From CADCUY01 sp964242735 (GTDB lineage Bacteria; Actinomycetota; Actinomycetes; Actinomycetales; Quadrisphaeraceae): 64,000 nt of DNA. The notes under the pieces were generated by a model that was not told where the DNA came from, did not search any database, and saw only the letters and a program-made list of their open reading frames with translations. This document shows positions 35,505 through 43,620 of this stretch, piece by piece; the first letter of the stretch is position 1; every line of letters begins with the position of its first letter. The DNA is taken from NCBI GenBank assembly GCA_964242735.1, contig CAXTAK010000001.1:248001-312000 (forward strand), written 5' to 3'. Position numbers and translations under genes: made by a program.

Positions 35505-37342
35505 CGCCGCGGCGCCGCCCGCTGGGGGCCCGGTGCCATCCGCGGCAGGTGCTCCGCGGGTGCCGGTCGCCCCAGCAGGTGCCCCTGACCGAGGTCGCAG
35601 CCCAGCTCGACGAGGGCCTCGCGCTGTGCGGGGGTCTCCACGCCCTCGGCGACGGCGCGGACCCCGACGGCGTGGGCGAGGCGCACGCAGCTGCTGACGA
35701 TGGCGGTGTCCGCGAGGTCGCTGCCGAGCCCGGCGACGAAGGACCGGTCGATCTTCAGCTCGTCGGCGGGGAAGCGCTTGAGGTACGTGAAGCTGGAGTA
35801 CCCGGTACCGAAGTCGTCGATCGACAGGCCCACCCCCAGCTCGCGCAGCGCCGTCAGGGTGGTCAGGGCCCCGTCCGCATCGGCCATCAGCGCGGTCTCG
35901 GTGATCTCCAGGACCAGGCAGCGCGCCGCCAGGCCGTGGCGCGCCAGTGCGTCGCGCACGCGGTCCACCAGCTCGGGGTCGGCGAGCTGGCGGATCGAGA
36001 GGTTCACCGCCATCACCCGCGGCGGGCGCCCGGGGCGGTCGAAGCCCCAGCGCACGGCCTGCGCCACGGCCAGGTGCAGCACCTGCCAGCCGAGGTCGCG
36101 GATCAGCCCGGTCTGTTCGGCGACGTCGATGAACTCCGACGGCGGCAGCAGGCCCCGCTCGGGGTGCTGCCAGCGCACGAGGGCCTCGGCGCCGTGGACC
36201 TCGCCGGTGCCCAGCACCAGCCTGGGCTGGTAGTGCACGCGCATCTGGCCGTGGGCGATCGCGGCGCGCAGCTGCCCCACCAGCTGCAGGCGGTGCACCT
36301 CGGGGTCGCGGTGCGCGGGGTCGTGCAGCTCCCACCCGCCACGACCGCGGGCCTTGGCCTGGTACATCGCCAGGTCCGCGCTGCGCAGCAGGTGCTCGGC
36401 CGCGCGGTCCGCCGCCTCCGCACCACCACCGCGGTCCCCGCGACCCGTCAGCGCCACCCCGATGCTGGCGCCGGTGACGACCTCGAGGCCGTCGATGACC
36501 ACCGGTGCCCCCAGCAGGTCCAGCAGGCGCTGGGCCAGGGCCGCCGCCTCCCGCTCACCGTCGAAGCGGTCGAGGACGATGAACTCGTCGCCCGAGAGCC
36601 GGGCCACCGTCGCCGCCGACCGCACCGCCGAGCGCAGCCGGCGCGCGACCTCACGCAGCAGCAGGTCACCCGCGGCGTGGCCCAGGCTGTCGTTGACGGC
36701 CTTGAAGTGGTCCAGGTCGACGAACAGCACACCGGGGGTGGCGCCGGCCGCCGGTTCCTGCAGCGCCGTCCGCGCCTGGCCGAGGAGCCCGTCGCGGTTC
36801 AGCAGACCGGTGAGCCCGTCGTGGAGGACCAGGTGGTGCAGGGCGGCCTCGGCCCGCTGGCGGTGGGCCTCCGCTTCCTCGGCCTGGCGGAGCGCGGCGA
36901 GCAGCTCCCGCTCGTACCGGCGCCGGGCGTGGGCGCTGAAGACGATCAGCCGCACCAGGGGCGGCACCCCGGCGCCGCCCGGGTCGCGGGTGGCGGTGAG
37001 CAGGCACGAGCGCCGCGCCCCGGCGGCGTCGAGCACGTCCACGGCGAACTCCGCGACGGATCCGGTCATCTGCAGGGCCGGCAGGCAGTGGGTGAGGTAC
37101 AGGATGCGGTCCCCCACAGGCAGGAGCTGCTCGACGCGGGTCCCCAGCAGGTCGTGGCGCCGGTGCCCCGTCCACGCCAGGAACGTGCTGTTGACCCGCA
37201 CGATCGTGCCGTCGTCGCGTACGAGGAGGTATCCGCAGGGCGCGTGCTCGTAGAGGTCCTCGCCCTCCGCGGGTCCGGACGCCGGGCCGGGCACGGCCGC
37301 GGGCACCGCAGCGGCGACCGGTGCGCGGGAGGCCGTGGTCAC
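35501..37342 (-). CDS. PAS-GGDEF-EAL c-di-GMP regulator coupled to RsbQ-like gene
   Basis: A 613-residue cytosolic protein. An N-terminal PAS domain (about 30-150: CGYLLVRDDGTIVRVNSTFL, WTGHRRHDLLG) is followed by a coiled helix (RQAEEAEAHRQRAEAALHHL). The GGDEF domain (about 175-345) has VDLDHFKAVNDSLGH and the signature SGDEF. The EAL domain (about 355-605) has GAEALVRWQHPERG, LEITETALM, IDDFGTGYSS, LKIDRSFV and VAEGVET. All EAL catalytic blocks are intact, and SGDEF is a tolerated variant. It could make or degrade c-di-GMP. It is coupled by GTGA to the RsbQ-like hydrolase upstream, so the PAS domain may sense what that hydrolase makes. Confidence 0.94.
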   Translation of the reverse strand: MTTASRAPVAAAVPAAVPGPASGPAEGEDLYEHAPCGYLLVRDDGTIVRVNSTFLAWTGHRRHDLLGTRVEQLLPVGDRILYLTHCLPALQMTGSVAEFAVDVLDAAGARRSCLLTATRDPGGAGVPPLVRLIVFSAHARRRYERELLAALRQAEEAEAHRQRAEAALHHLVLHDGLTGLLNRDGLLGQARTALQEPAAGATPGVLFVDLDHFKAVNDSLGHAAGDLLLREVARRLRSAVRSAATVARLSGDEFIVLDRFDGEREAAALAQRLLDLLGAPVVIDGLEVVTGASIGVALTGRGDRGGGAEAADRAAEHLLRSADLAMYQAKARGRGGWELHDPAHRDPEVHRLQLVGQLRAAIAHGQMRVHYQPRLVLGTGEVHGAEALVRWQHPERGLLPPSEFIDVAEQTGLIRDLGWQVLHLAVAQAVRWGFDRPGRPPRVMAVNLSIRQLADPELVDRVRDALARHGLAARCLVLEITETALMADADGALTTLTALRELGVGLSIDDFGTGYSSFTYLKRFPADELKIDRSFVAGLGSDLADTAIVSSCVRLAHAVGVRAVAEGVETPAQREALVELGCDLGQGHLLGRPAPAEHLPRMAPGPQRAAPRR

Positions 37343-38217
37343 CGGCGCGCGGCCAGGTAGCGGCGGATCGCCTGGGCCGTCTCGTCGGGGGCACTGATGT
37401 GCGGGCAGTGCCCGGTGGCAGCCAGCTGCACCAGCTCACCCGACGGCAGGTGGTCGACGACGTAGCGCCCGACCGCGTCCGGCGCCAGGGCGTCGTCGGT
37501 GCACTGCAGCACGAGCGTCGGGGTGCTGACCGAGCCCAGCACGCGCCGGCTGTCGGACAGGAAGGTCACGCGCGCGAACTCCCGGGCGATGCGGGGATCG
37601 GTGCGGCAGAAGCTACCGGTGAGCTGCTCAGCGAGCCCGGGATGATCGGCTCCCATGACCACCGGCGCCATCATCCTGGCCCAGCTGAAGTAGTTGTTGT
37701 CCATCGAGGTCATCAGCTCCTCGACGTCCTCGGCGCTGAACCCGCCCACGTACCCCTCGTCCGGGTCGTCGAGGTAGCGCGGGGAGGGGCTGACGAGCAC
37801 CAGGGCGGCGAAGCGCGACGGCTGCGCGGCCGCGGCGGCCGCGACCACCATGGCGCTGATGCTGTGACCGATCAGCACCACGTCGCTCAGGTCCAGCGCG
37901 TCGCAGACCTCCAGGAGGTCGTGGGCGTACCCGTCCACCCCGGAGTACTTCGCGCTGTCGTAGCAGGAGGTGTCCGAGCTGCCCGACCCCACGTGGTCGA
38001 ACAGGACCACGCGGTGGTCGTCGGTGAACCAGGGTGCGATGTGCCGCCACGCGGTCTGGTCGCACCCGAAGCCGTGGGCCATGACCAGTGCGGGGGCGCC
38101 GGCCGGGCCGAGGGTGACGACGTGGTTGCGGCCGATGACCTCGGGGGTGGGCGAGGCGGATCGTGGCCCACCGCCTCCGGTGCCATGACGGTGCGGCACC
38201 GGGCCCGGCCCGGTCAT
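37339..38217 (-). CDS. RsbQ-like alpha/beta hydrolase
   Basis: A 292-residue hydrolase with strong RsbQ features: RNHVVTLGPAG, AHGFGCDQTAWRHIAPWF, DHRVVLFDHVGSGSSD, DGYAHDLLEVCDALDL, the nucleophile GHSISAM, SPSPRYLDDPDEGYVGGF, FCRTDPRIAREFA, LQCTDDALAP (Asp) and TGHCPHISAPDET (His). In Bacillus, RsbQ works with the PAS phosphatase RsbP to signal energy stress. Here it is followed, with a GTGA overlap, by a PAS-GGDEF-EAL gene. The first 30 residues (Gly/Pro/Arg-rich) are extra; the true start may be later. Confidence 0.93.
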   Translation of the reverse strand: MTGPGPVPHRHGTGGGGPRSASPTPEVIGRNHVVTLGPAGAPALVMAHGFGCDQTAWRHIAPWFTDDHRVVLFDHVGSGSSDTSCYDSAKYSGVDGYAHDLLEVCDALDLSDVVLIGHSISAMVVAAAAAAQPSRFAALVLVSPSPRYLDDPDEGYVGGFSAEDVEELMTSMDNNYFSWARMMAPVVMGADHPGLAEQLTGSFCRTDPRIAREFARVTFLSDSRRVLGSVSTPTLVLQCTDDALAPDAVGRYVVDHLPSGELVQLAATGHCPHISAPDETAQAIRRYLAARR

Positions 38218-38387
38218 CGCCGCGCCCGGGGGGTCGTCGCGCCCGTCCGCAGCGTGAGCACCACCGTGCGCATCGCGCCTCCGCTCCAGGTCCCGCAGCT
38301 CGACGGAACCACTCCAGCGTGCCGTGGATCGGCTCCGTCGGCAGCAGGAGGGTACGGCGCCCCGGGCGACCTCGGTCTCGGCGCCCG

Positions 38388-38393
38388 TAGGGT
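38388..38393 (+). promoter_or_regulatory. Putative -10 box of the TSUP transporter gene
   Basis: TAGGGT ends eight bases before the GTG start, with no Shine-Dalgarno sequence. It fits the leaderless pattern seen several times in this window. Confidence 0.4.
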
Positions 38394-38401
38394 GCCCCAC
38401 C

Positions 38402-39223
38402 GTGGAGTGGTGGCAGCTGGTCGCCGTCGCCGTCGCCGGCCTCTCGGCCGGGATCATCAACTCCATCGCCGGGTCCGGCACCCTGGTCACCTTCCCGGTG
38501 CTGCTCGGGATCGGGTTCGCGCCCGTCTCGGCGACGATGACCAACGCCGTGGGCCTCTCGGTGGGCGGTGTCTCCGGGGTCTGGGGGTACCGGCGCGAGC
38601 TGGCGGGGCAGGGACGCCGGATCGCGCTACTGCTGCCGGTCTCCCTCACCGGTGCGCTGGTCGGGGCGTGGCTGCTGCTCCGGTTGCCCGAAGCCACCTT
38701 CGAGGCGGTCATCCCGGTGCTCCTGGCCCTGGCCCTGGTGCTGGTGCTGGTGCAGCCGGCCCTGCAGCGGCGTCTGCGGCGGCGGGCGGCGGGCTCGCAG
38801 GAAGGGGACGGGCGCGCGGTGGACGGGCGCGCGGGGGGCCGGGCCGGCTGGCCCTCGCGGCGCGCGGCGGCGGCGGCGGTGCTGGGCACGGGAGTGGTCG
38901 GGGTGTACGGCGGGTACTTCACCGCCGCCCAGGGCATCATGCTCGTGGCCGTGCTCGGTGCGCTGGTCGTCGAGGAGCTGCAGCGCCTCAACGCGCTGAA
39001 GAACGTGCTGACCCTCGGGGTGAACCTCGTCGCCGCGATCGTCTACGCCGTCGCCGGGGGGGATCGCGTGGACTGGGGCGTCGCCGGGCTCCTCGCCGCC
39101 TCGAGCCTGGTCGGGGGCGCGCTGGGGTCCAGGATCGGTCGCCGACTGCCCGCGCCGCTGCTGCGGGGGTTCATCGTGGTGGTGGGCCTGGCGGCGATCG
39201 TGGTGATCGTCGGGCGGTGGTGA
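38402..39223 (+). CDS. TSUP (TauE/SafE) family membrane transporter
   Basis: A 273-residue protein with about eight hydrophobic helices in two similar halves. The first opens GLSAGIINSIAGSGTLVTFP and ATMTNAVGLSVGGVSG; the second has GVYGGYFTAAQGIMLVAVL, LNALKNVLTLGVNLVAAIVY and GGALGSRIGRRLPAP. The family exports sulfite, sulfoacetate or similar anions. A charged Arg/Gly loop links the halves. The GTG start is probably leaderless. It overlaps the TrmH gene by GTGA. Confidence 0.92.
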   Translation: MEWWQLVAVAVAGLSAGIINSIAGSGTLVTFPVLLGIGFAPVSATMTNAVGLSVGGVSGVWGYRRELAGQGRRIALLLPVSLTGALVGAWLLLRLPEATFEAVIPVLLALALVLVLVQPALQRRLRRRAAGSQEGDGRAVDGRAGGRAGWPSRRAAAAAVLGTGVVGVYGGYFTAAQGIMLVAVLGALVVEELQRLNALKNVLTLGVNLVAAIVYAVAGGDRVDWGVAGLLAASSLVGGALGSRIGRRLPAPLLRGFIVVVGLAAIVVIVGRW

Positions 39224-40095
39224 GTCGAGGGGTGAGCCCGGGGGGCGCCGCAGCCGTCGGCAGCGTCGTGGAGGTCAGCGACCCCGCTGACGCGCGTCTC
39301 GCCGACTACGCGTCCCTGACCGACGTCGCGCTGCGCCGCCGCCTGGAGCCGGCGGGCGGGCTGTACATGGCCGAGTCCACGCAGGTGGTGCGGCGGGCGC
39401 TGGCGGCCGGGCACCGCCCGCGCTCGCTGCTGCTGGCCCCGCGCTGGGTGGACGACGCCGCGGACGTCGTGGCCGCCGTCCGCGCCGCCGGGGCCGACGT
39501 GCTGGTGGCGCCGGAGGCGGTGCTGGCGGCCACCACGGGGTTCCACCTGCACCGCGGGGCGATCGCGGCGATGCACCGCCCGGCCCTGCCGAGCGCGCGG
39601 CAGCTGCTCGACGCGCTGCCGGACGCACGGCGGCTGCTGGTGCTCGAGGACCTCGTCGACCACACCAACGTCGGGGCGGCGTTCCGCTCCGCCGCGGCGC
39701 TCGGGGTCGATGCGGTGCTGGTCACCCCGCGCTGCGCGGACCCGCTGTACCGGCGCAGCGTGCGGGTCAGCATGGGCACCGTGCTCGCTGTGCCGTGGAC
39801 GCGCCTGGAGCCCTGGCCGGCAGGCCTGGGGCTCCTGCGCGAGCGGGGGTACCTCGTCGCGGCGCTGGCGCTGTCCGGGACCGCGGTGCCCCTGGATCAG
39901 CTGGAGGCCAGGGTCCGCGCCGACCCGGACCTGCGCCTCGCCCTGGTGCTGGGCACGGAGGGCGATGGGTTGGCGCCGTCGACGGTGGCCGGCGCCGATC
40001 TCGCGGTGCGCATCCCGATGGCCGGGGGCGTCGACTCCCTCAACGTGGCCGCCGCCGCCGCTGTCGCGGTGCACGCCCTGCGCCCGCGGCGGTGA
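39220..40095 (+). CDS. TrmH/SpoU-family RNA 2'-O-methyltransferase
   Basis: A 291-residue SPOUT methyltransferase with an N-terminal substrate-binding domain (LRRRLEPAGGLYMAEST, VVRRALAAGHRPRSLLLAP). The knotted AdoMet domain has LVLEDLVDHTNVGAAFRSAA, YRRSVRVSMGTVLAVPW, LVLGTEGDGL, and VRIPMAGGVDSLNVAAAAAV. It methylates ribose in rRNA or tRNA. The start is the GTG overlapping the TSUP stop; GTGs at 39232 and 39268 are alternatives, as homology begins near VEVSDPADARL. Confidence 0.93.
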   Translation: MSRGVSPGGAAAVGSVVEVSDPADARLADYASLTDVALRRRLEPAGGLYMAESTQVVRRALAAGHRPRSLLLAPRWVDDAADVVAAVRAAGADVLVAPEAVLAATTGFHLHRGAIAAMHRPALPSARQLLDALPDARRLLVLEDLVDHTNVGAAFRSAAALGVDAVLVTPRCADPLYRRSVRVSMGTVLAVPWTRLEPWPAGLGLLRERGYLVAALALSGTAVPLDQLEARVRADPDLRLALVLGTEGDGLAPSTVAGADLAVRIPMAGGVDSLNVAAAAAVAVHALRPRR

Positions 40096-40208
40096 CACCG
40101 CCGAGCGGCACCGCCGCGGGCCGTCCGCGCAGGGTCTCGCCCGCCTCGGCCCGACGCGACCCCTGCCAGCCTCCTGCGGGCCGCCCGCTCGTGCCGCGCC
40201 GACCCCCC

Positions 40209-40433
40209 GTGCCGCAGACGGACCTGCCCCACGTCACCGTGGAGCTGGAGCCTCCACCGCGGGGCCTCACGGGCCTGGCGGCGGACGCCCTGAAGCATCT
40301 CGTCGCGTGCGGGCACGCCGTGACCTCGATCTCCGGCGTGACCGTCGCTGTCTCGGACCACCACGCCGTCCTCGGGGTGTGGCCGCCGTGGCCACGGGCC
40401 GAGGACGGCGACGGCGCGGGAGCGAGTCGATGA
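40209..40433 (+). CDS. Small hypothetical protein
   Basis: A 74-residue frame from a GTG at 40209, with strong G/C at third positions. It reads as a folded-looking sequence: VTVELEPPPRGLTGLAADAL, KHLVACGHAVTSISGVTVAV, SDHHAVLGVWPPWP. No family recognised. It lies between the TrmH gene and a minus-strand operon. The frame is also open upstream, so the start is uncertain. Confidence 0.45.
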   Translation: MPQTDLPHVTVELEPPPRGLTGLAADALKHLVACGHAVTSISGVTVAVSDHHAVLGVWPPWPRAEDGDGAGASR

Positions 40434-40464
40434 CCCGGGGGAGCGAGCGGCCCGCACCTGCCGA

Positions 40465-40938
40465 TCAGCGCACCAGCCCCCGCAGCGCCACCCACGCGGG
40501 CAGGGCGTAGGCGAGCACCACCGGCGCGGCGCCGGTGACCTCCAGGGTCGTCGCGCTGCCGCGACCGTCACCGGTGACGGTGTGCACCAGGAGCAGGCCG
40601 GCCAGCGCGCCGACCGCGCCCGGCACCGGCAGCACCGCGCGCGTCGGGACGACGCTCCAGGACCACCGGCGCGATGCCGGGTCGACGTCGCCGACGACGA
40701 AGCGCACCGCCAGCATCGGGAGCCCCAGCACGGGCAGCCCGTCCACGGTGCCGCGCGCCCCCACGGCCAGACGCCGAGCGGTGCGCCCGCCGGGGGCCGG
40801 CGGGTGGCAGGCCGGGGCGCCGTCGAGGTGCACGGCGCTGATCTGCGGGCACCACGCGGGCCAGCGGTCGACGTCGGCGTAGCGCTCCCACGCCGCGTCC
40901 GCCGGCGCCGGACCGCTCGCGCGCAGCACCACCCTCAC
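40465..40938 (-). CDS. SRPBCC family (polyketide cyclase-like) protein
   Basis: A 157-residue START-like protein: ADAAWERYADVDRWPAWCPQ at the first helix, then beta strands with a DVDPASRRWSWSV turn, and a C-terminal helix (VVLAYALPAWVALRGLV). It probably binds a hydrophobic ligand. Its GTG overlaps the stop of the YbhB-like gene upstream, so both are cotranslated. Confidence 0.85.
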   Translation of the reverse strand: MRVVLRASGPAPADAAWERYADVDRWPAWCPQISAVHLDGAPACHPPAPGGRTARRLAVGARGTVDGLPVLGLPMLAVRFVVGDVDPASRRWSWSVVPTRAVLPVPGAVGALAGLLLVHTVTGDGRGSATTLEVTGAAPVVLAYALPAWVALRGLVR

Positions 40939-41471
40939 CGAGGGGTGTAGGTGCCCGTCAGGGTCGCGCGGGCCAGCACGTGCCCGAGCCCGAGGAACGC
41001 GGCCACCGTCGGCGTCGCCCCGTCGGGCACCCCGACCTCCTCGCCGGTCGCGTCGAGGGCGTGGACGGCGAAGACGTACCGGTGCACGCGGTCCCCGGCC
41101 GGCGGCGCGGCCCCGGTGAAGCCCCGCCCGCCCGTGTCGTTGTGCAGCGCCGTCGCCCCGGCGGGCAGGGCGTAGCCCTCCGCGCCGGCGTCGGCGGGCA
41201 GCTCGGTGGTGCCCACGGGCAGCCCCACCACGCTCCAGTGCCAGAAGCCGGCGGGGGTGGGGGCGTCGGGGTCGAAGACGTCGAGGCGGAAGCTGCGCGT
41301 CCCCTCGGGCGCCCCGGACCACCGCAGGTGCGGGCTGGTGCTGCCGGCGTCGGCGGCGGCGCTGGGCGGCAGGGGAGCGCCGGCGGTGAAGTCGTCGCTG
41401 ACGAGGTCGAAGGAGGGCACGGCGGGCAGGAGGCCGTAGGGCTCGGGGGCCAGGGGTCGGTCGAGGTTCAC
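40935..41471 (-). CDS. YbhB/YbcL family (PEBP-like) protein
   Basis: A 178-residue phosphatidylethanolamine-binding-protein-like protein: FDLVSDDFTAGAPLP, TSPHLRWSGAPEGTRSFRLD, FDPDAPTPAGFWHWSVVGLP, LHNDTGGRGFTGAAPPAGDR and HRYVFAVHALD. These match the ligand-pocket motifs DPDAP and HW of the family. It is coupled by GTGA to a 53-residue gene upstream and to the SRPBCC gene downstream. Confidence 0.95.
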   Translation of the reverse strand: MNLDRPLAPEPYGLLPAVPSFDLVSDDFTAGAPLPPSAAADAGSTSPHLRWSGAPEGTRSFRLDVFDPDAPTPAGFWHWSVVGLPVGTTELPADAGAEGYALPAGATALHNDTGGRGFTGAAPPAGDRVHRYVFAVHALDATGEEVGVPDGATPTVAAFLGLGHVLARATLTGTYTPR

Positions 41472-41629
41472 GGCTGCGTCGTCCCCCGGGGCCCGTGGTC
41501 CTGGCTGGGTGGACCCACGTCGGGGCCCCCGTCGCCCGCTCCACCGGCCGCGTAGCCGGGCAGCTGGGCGCTCGACCCCGCGTCCGGGTCGTCCTCGGCG
41601 GCGTCCAGGGGCAGGTCGGGCTCGCTCAT
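41468..41629 (-). CDS. Small acidic Gly/Pro-rich protein
   Basis: A 53-residue frame that starts with ATG and reads MSEPDLPLDAAEDDPDAG, AQLPGYAAGGAGDG, ending GPRGTTQP. Its stop overlaps the YbhB-like GTG by the same GTGA arrangement seen between the next two genes, which supports translation. The sequence looks disordered. No function can be given. Confidence 0.55.
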   Translation of the reverse strand: MSEPDLPLDAAEDDPDAGSSAQLPGYAAGGAGDGGPDVGPPSQDHGPRGTTQP

Positions 41630-41711
41630 GGACCCACCCTGCCGCCGCCGGTCCGCCAGCGCGAGCCGTCACCCGACGGGCGCGCGGGGGCCCCGCACCC
41701 GCCGCAGCGGT

Positions 41712-41717
41712 TAGCGT
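41712..41717 (+). promoter_or_regulatory. Putative -10 box of the DedA gene
   Basis: TAGCGT ends seven bases before the GTG start of the DedA-family gene; no ribosome binding site is visible. It fits a leaderless start. Confidence 0.4.
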
Positions 41718-41724
41718 CAGGGGT

Positions 41725-42447
41725 GTGAGCCGCCCCCTGGACGTCGCGGTGGAGCCCCCCGCGACCGCCGTCGCCCCACCGAGCGAGGACTTCGGCCTGA
41801 CAGGGCTCGCGGGGTGGGTCGCCGACTCGATGGCGGCCCTGGGGGCCCCGGGCGTGGGGGCCATGACGTTCCTGGAGACGGTCTTCCCGCCCATCCCCAG
41901 CGAGGTGGTGCTGCCCCTGGCGGGGTTCCTGTCCTACCAGGGGTCGATCGACCTGGTCGCCGCCTTCACCGCCGCCACGCTCGGGTCGCTGCTCGGGGCG
42001 CAGCTCCTCTACGAGGTGGCGCGCCGCATCGGGGTCGACCGGTCCATCCGCCTGCTGGCGGTGATGCCGCTGGTCGACCGCGACGACGCGCAGCAGGCGC
42101 AGGAGTGGTTCGTCCGGCACGGCCGCGGCGCGGTCTTCTTCGGCAGGCTCATGCCCGGCGTGCGCAGCCTGATCTCCCTGCCGGCCGGTGCCAGCGGGAT
42201 GCACCGCGGTCAGTTCGCGGTCTACACCGCGCTCGGCAGCGCCGTGTGGAACGCCCTGCTCATCGGCGGCGGGTACGCCCTCGGCAAGCAGTGGACGCGC
42301 GTGGAGGGGTACACCGCGTACGTGAAGTACGCCGTGTACGCCGCGATCGCCGTCGCGCTGGTCCTCCTGGTGGTGCGCCGGGTCCGCAAGCACCGGGCGG
42401 GGCTCACCGACGCCGCCGCGGAGCGGGCCCGCGACGGCGCCCAGTAG
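41725..42447 (+). CDS. DedA family (VTT domain) membrane protein
   Basis: A 240-residue membrane protein with the DedA/SNARE-associated signature: FLETVFPPIPSEVVLPLAGF, LGAQLLYEVARRIG, the conserved RLMPGVRSLISLPAGASGM (FGR.MPG.R), and ALGSAVWNALLIGGGYALG. DedA proteins flip or transport lipids and support membrane homeostasis. The start is GTG with a -10 box just upstream. The C-terminal tail is basic and cytoplasmic. Confidence 0.94.
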   Translation: MSRPLDVAVEPPATAVAPPSEDFGLTGLAGWVADSMAALGAPGVGAMTFLETVFPPIPSEVVLPLAGFLSYQGSIDLVAAFTAATLGSLLGAQLLYEVARRIGVDRSIRLLAVMPLVDRDDAQQAQEWFVRHGRGAVFFGRLMPGVRSLISLPAGASGMHRGQFAVYTALGSAVWNALLIGGGYALGKQWTRVEGYTAYVKYAVYAAIAVALVLLVVRRVRKHRAGLTDAAAERARDGAQ

Positions 42448-42525
42448 TTCCGGCTCGGGTGGCGCCCGGCTGCGGGGCCACGGGTCGCGGCACCGCGACC
42501 GGCCGCGGTGACCCGAGCCGCTCCG

Positions 42526-43015
42526 GTGAGCACCGACCCCGCGCCGGACACGCGCTGCTCGTCAGCGCGGAGGCGTTCGAGGCGTGCTGCCGCCAGCACT
42601 GCTGGGCGGTCAGCCGCTTCGTGGGCCCGGCGCTCGGGGGACCAGCCCGAGGACGTCCACGTCCTCGTCGCCGACGTCCTCGCCACCGCCTGGCGCCGCC
42701 GCCGCGACGTGCCGCCAGAGGCGCTGGCGTGGCCGTACGGCGTGGCCCGCCACGTGCTGGCCGACGGGCACCGGCGCCGAGCCCGGCAGCGACGGCTCAC
42801 CCGGCGCTCGAGCACGGCCCGCCACGAGCCCGGTCGTGGACCGGGCCCGCCGGTCGACTCGGCGACGCGGTCGACGGGGCCGTGGTGTCCCTTCCCGAGG
42901 CCGACCGGCAGGTGCTGCGCCCGGCCGCCTGGGAAGACCTCACGACGGAGGAGCTCGCGGTGGCCCCGCACTGCCCCCGCCCGGCGCTGGAGCCAGGGCG
43001 CGAGAGGAACGGCAC
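42526..43015 (+). pseudogene. ECF-type RNA polymerase sigma factor, frameshifted
   Basis: Three frame segments join into an ECF sigma factor. The first is AEAFEACCRQHCWAVSRFVG (42570-42640), region 2.1. The second is GDQPEDVHVLVADVLATAWR then RRDVPPEALAWPYGVARHVL (42637-42813), region 2.2-2.4. The third is GRLGDAVDGAVVSLPEADRQ then VLRPAAWEDLTTEELAVA (about 42850-43015), region 4 up to its HTH. The HTH recognition helix is degraded (HCPRPALEPGRE). Two frameshifts and a damaged region 4 make it inactive. Confidence 0.75.
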
Positions 43016-43029
43016 GACCACCACCGGGG

Positions 43030-43145
43030 CCGCTGACGAGCTCGGGGCCCTGCGCCGGCGCGATCCCCGCGTCCGCGACCGGGGGCGCTGCCGCGACCGC
43101 GCCGCTGGACGTCCGCGCCGAGCGGGACCTCGCTGCGCCGACCAC
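43030..43145 (+). pseudogene. N-terminal remnant of an anti-sigma-like protein
   Basis: DELGALRRRDP in one frame, followed after a shift by APLDVRAERDLAA in another, reads like the start of the CU044_5270-type proteins (E.L..LDP ... PLD.RAE.DLA..L) that commonly follow ECF sigma genes of this type. The rest is not recognisable. It supports decay of a whole sigma/anti-sigma unit. Confidence 0.45.
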
Positions 43146-43284
43146 CGCGGCGGGCCCGTCGTCGGTGTGCCGTGGTGGCACCCCGGGTCGGCGGCCCCGC
43201 GGAAGCGGTGGCTGCGCACCGCGGCAGACCAGCGGGAACACCCGCTGCCCCCGCGCGCTTGCACCTGTCGTGGCGAAGGACGGG

Positions 43285-43446
43285 ATGACCCTGCTGGCTC
43301 GCATGGAGCGCAGGCTCATGCACCTCTTCGGTCCCGCCGACGTCCGAGCGGCGGACTCCCGCCGTCCCGCACCCCTGGTCCCGCCGGCCGCCACGGGTCC
43401 CGTGATCATCGGCGAGTTCGAGCGCCCGGAGGACCCGCGGGCCTGA
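43285..43446 (+). CDS. Small hypothetical protein
   Basis: A 53-residue frame from an ATG with GAAGGA about eight bases upstream. It reads MTLLARMERRLMHLFGPADV, then a Pro-rich linker and TGPVIIGEFERPEDPRA. Codon bias is strong and the sequence has an amphipathic first helix. Unknown function. It lies between the sigma-factor wreck and the helicase. Confidence 0.5.
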   Translation: MTLLARMERRLMHLFGPADVRAADSRRPAPLVPPAATGPVIIGEFERPEDPRA

Positions 43447-43620
43447 GGTAGGCCCGCGTCGACGCGGCACCGGCCGACGCCCCCAGCGGCCGTCCGAGCG
43501 CCCGTGGATGCCGACAGGGTCCACCCCTGGGACGATGGGTCCGCCGCCGGCCCACGACCGTCACCCCCCGCACTGCACCACGCCCCGAGCGCCCACCGAT
43601 CAGCACCAGGAGCACCCCGC

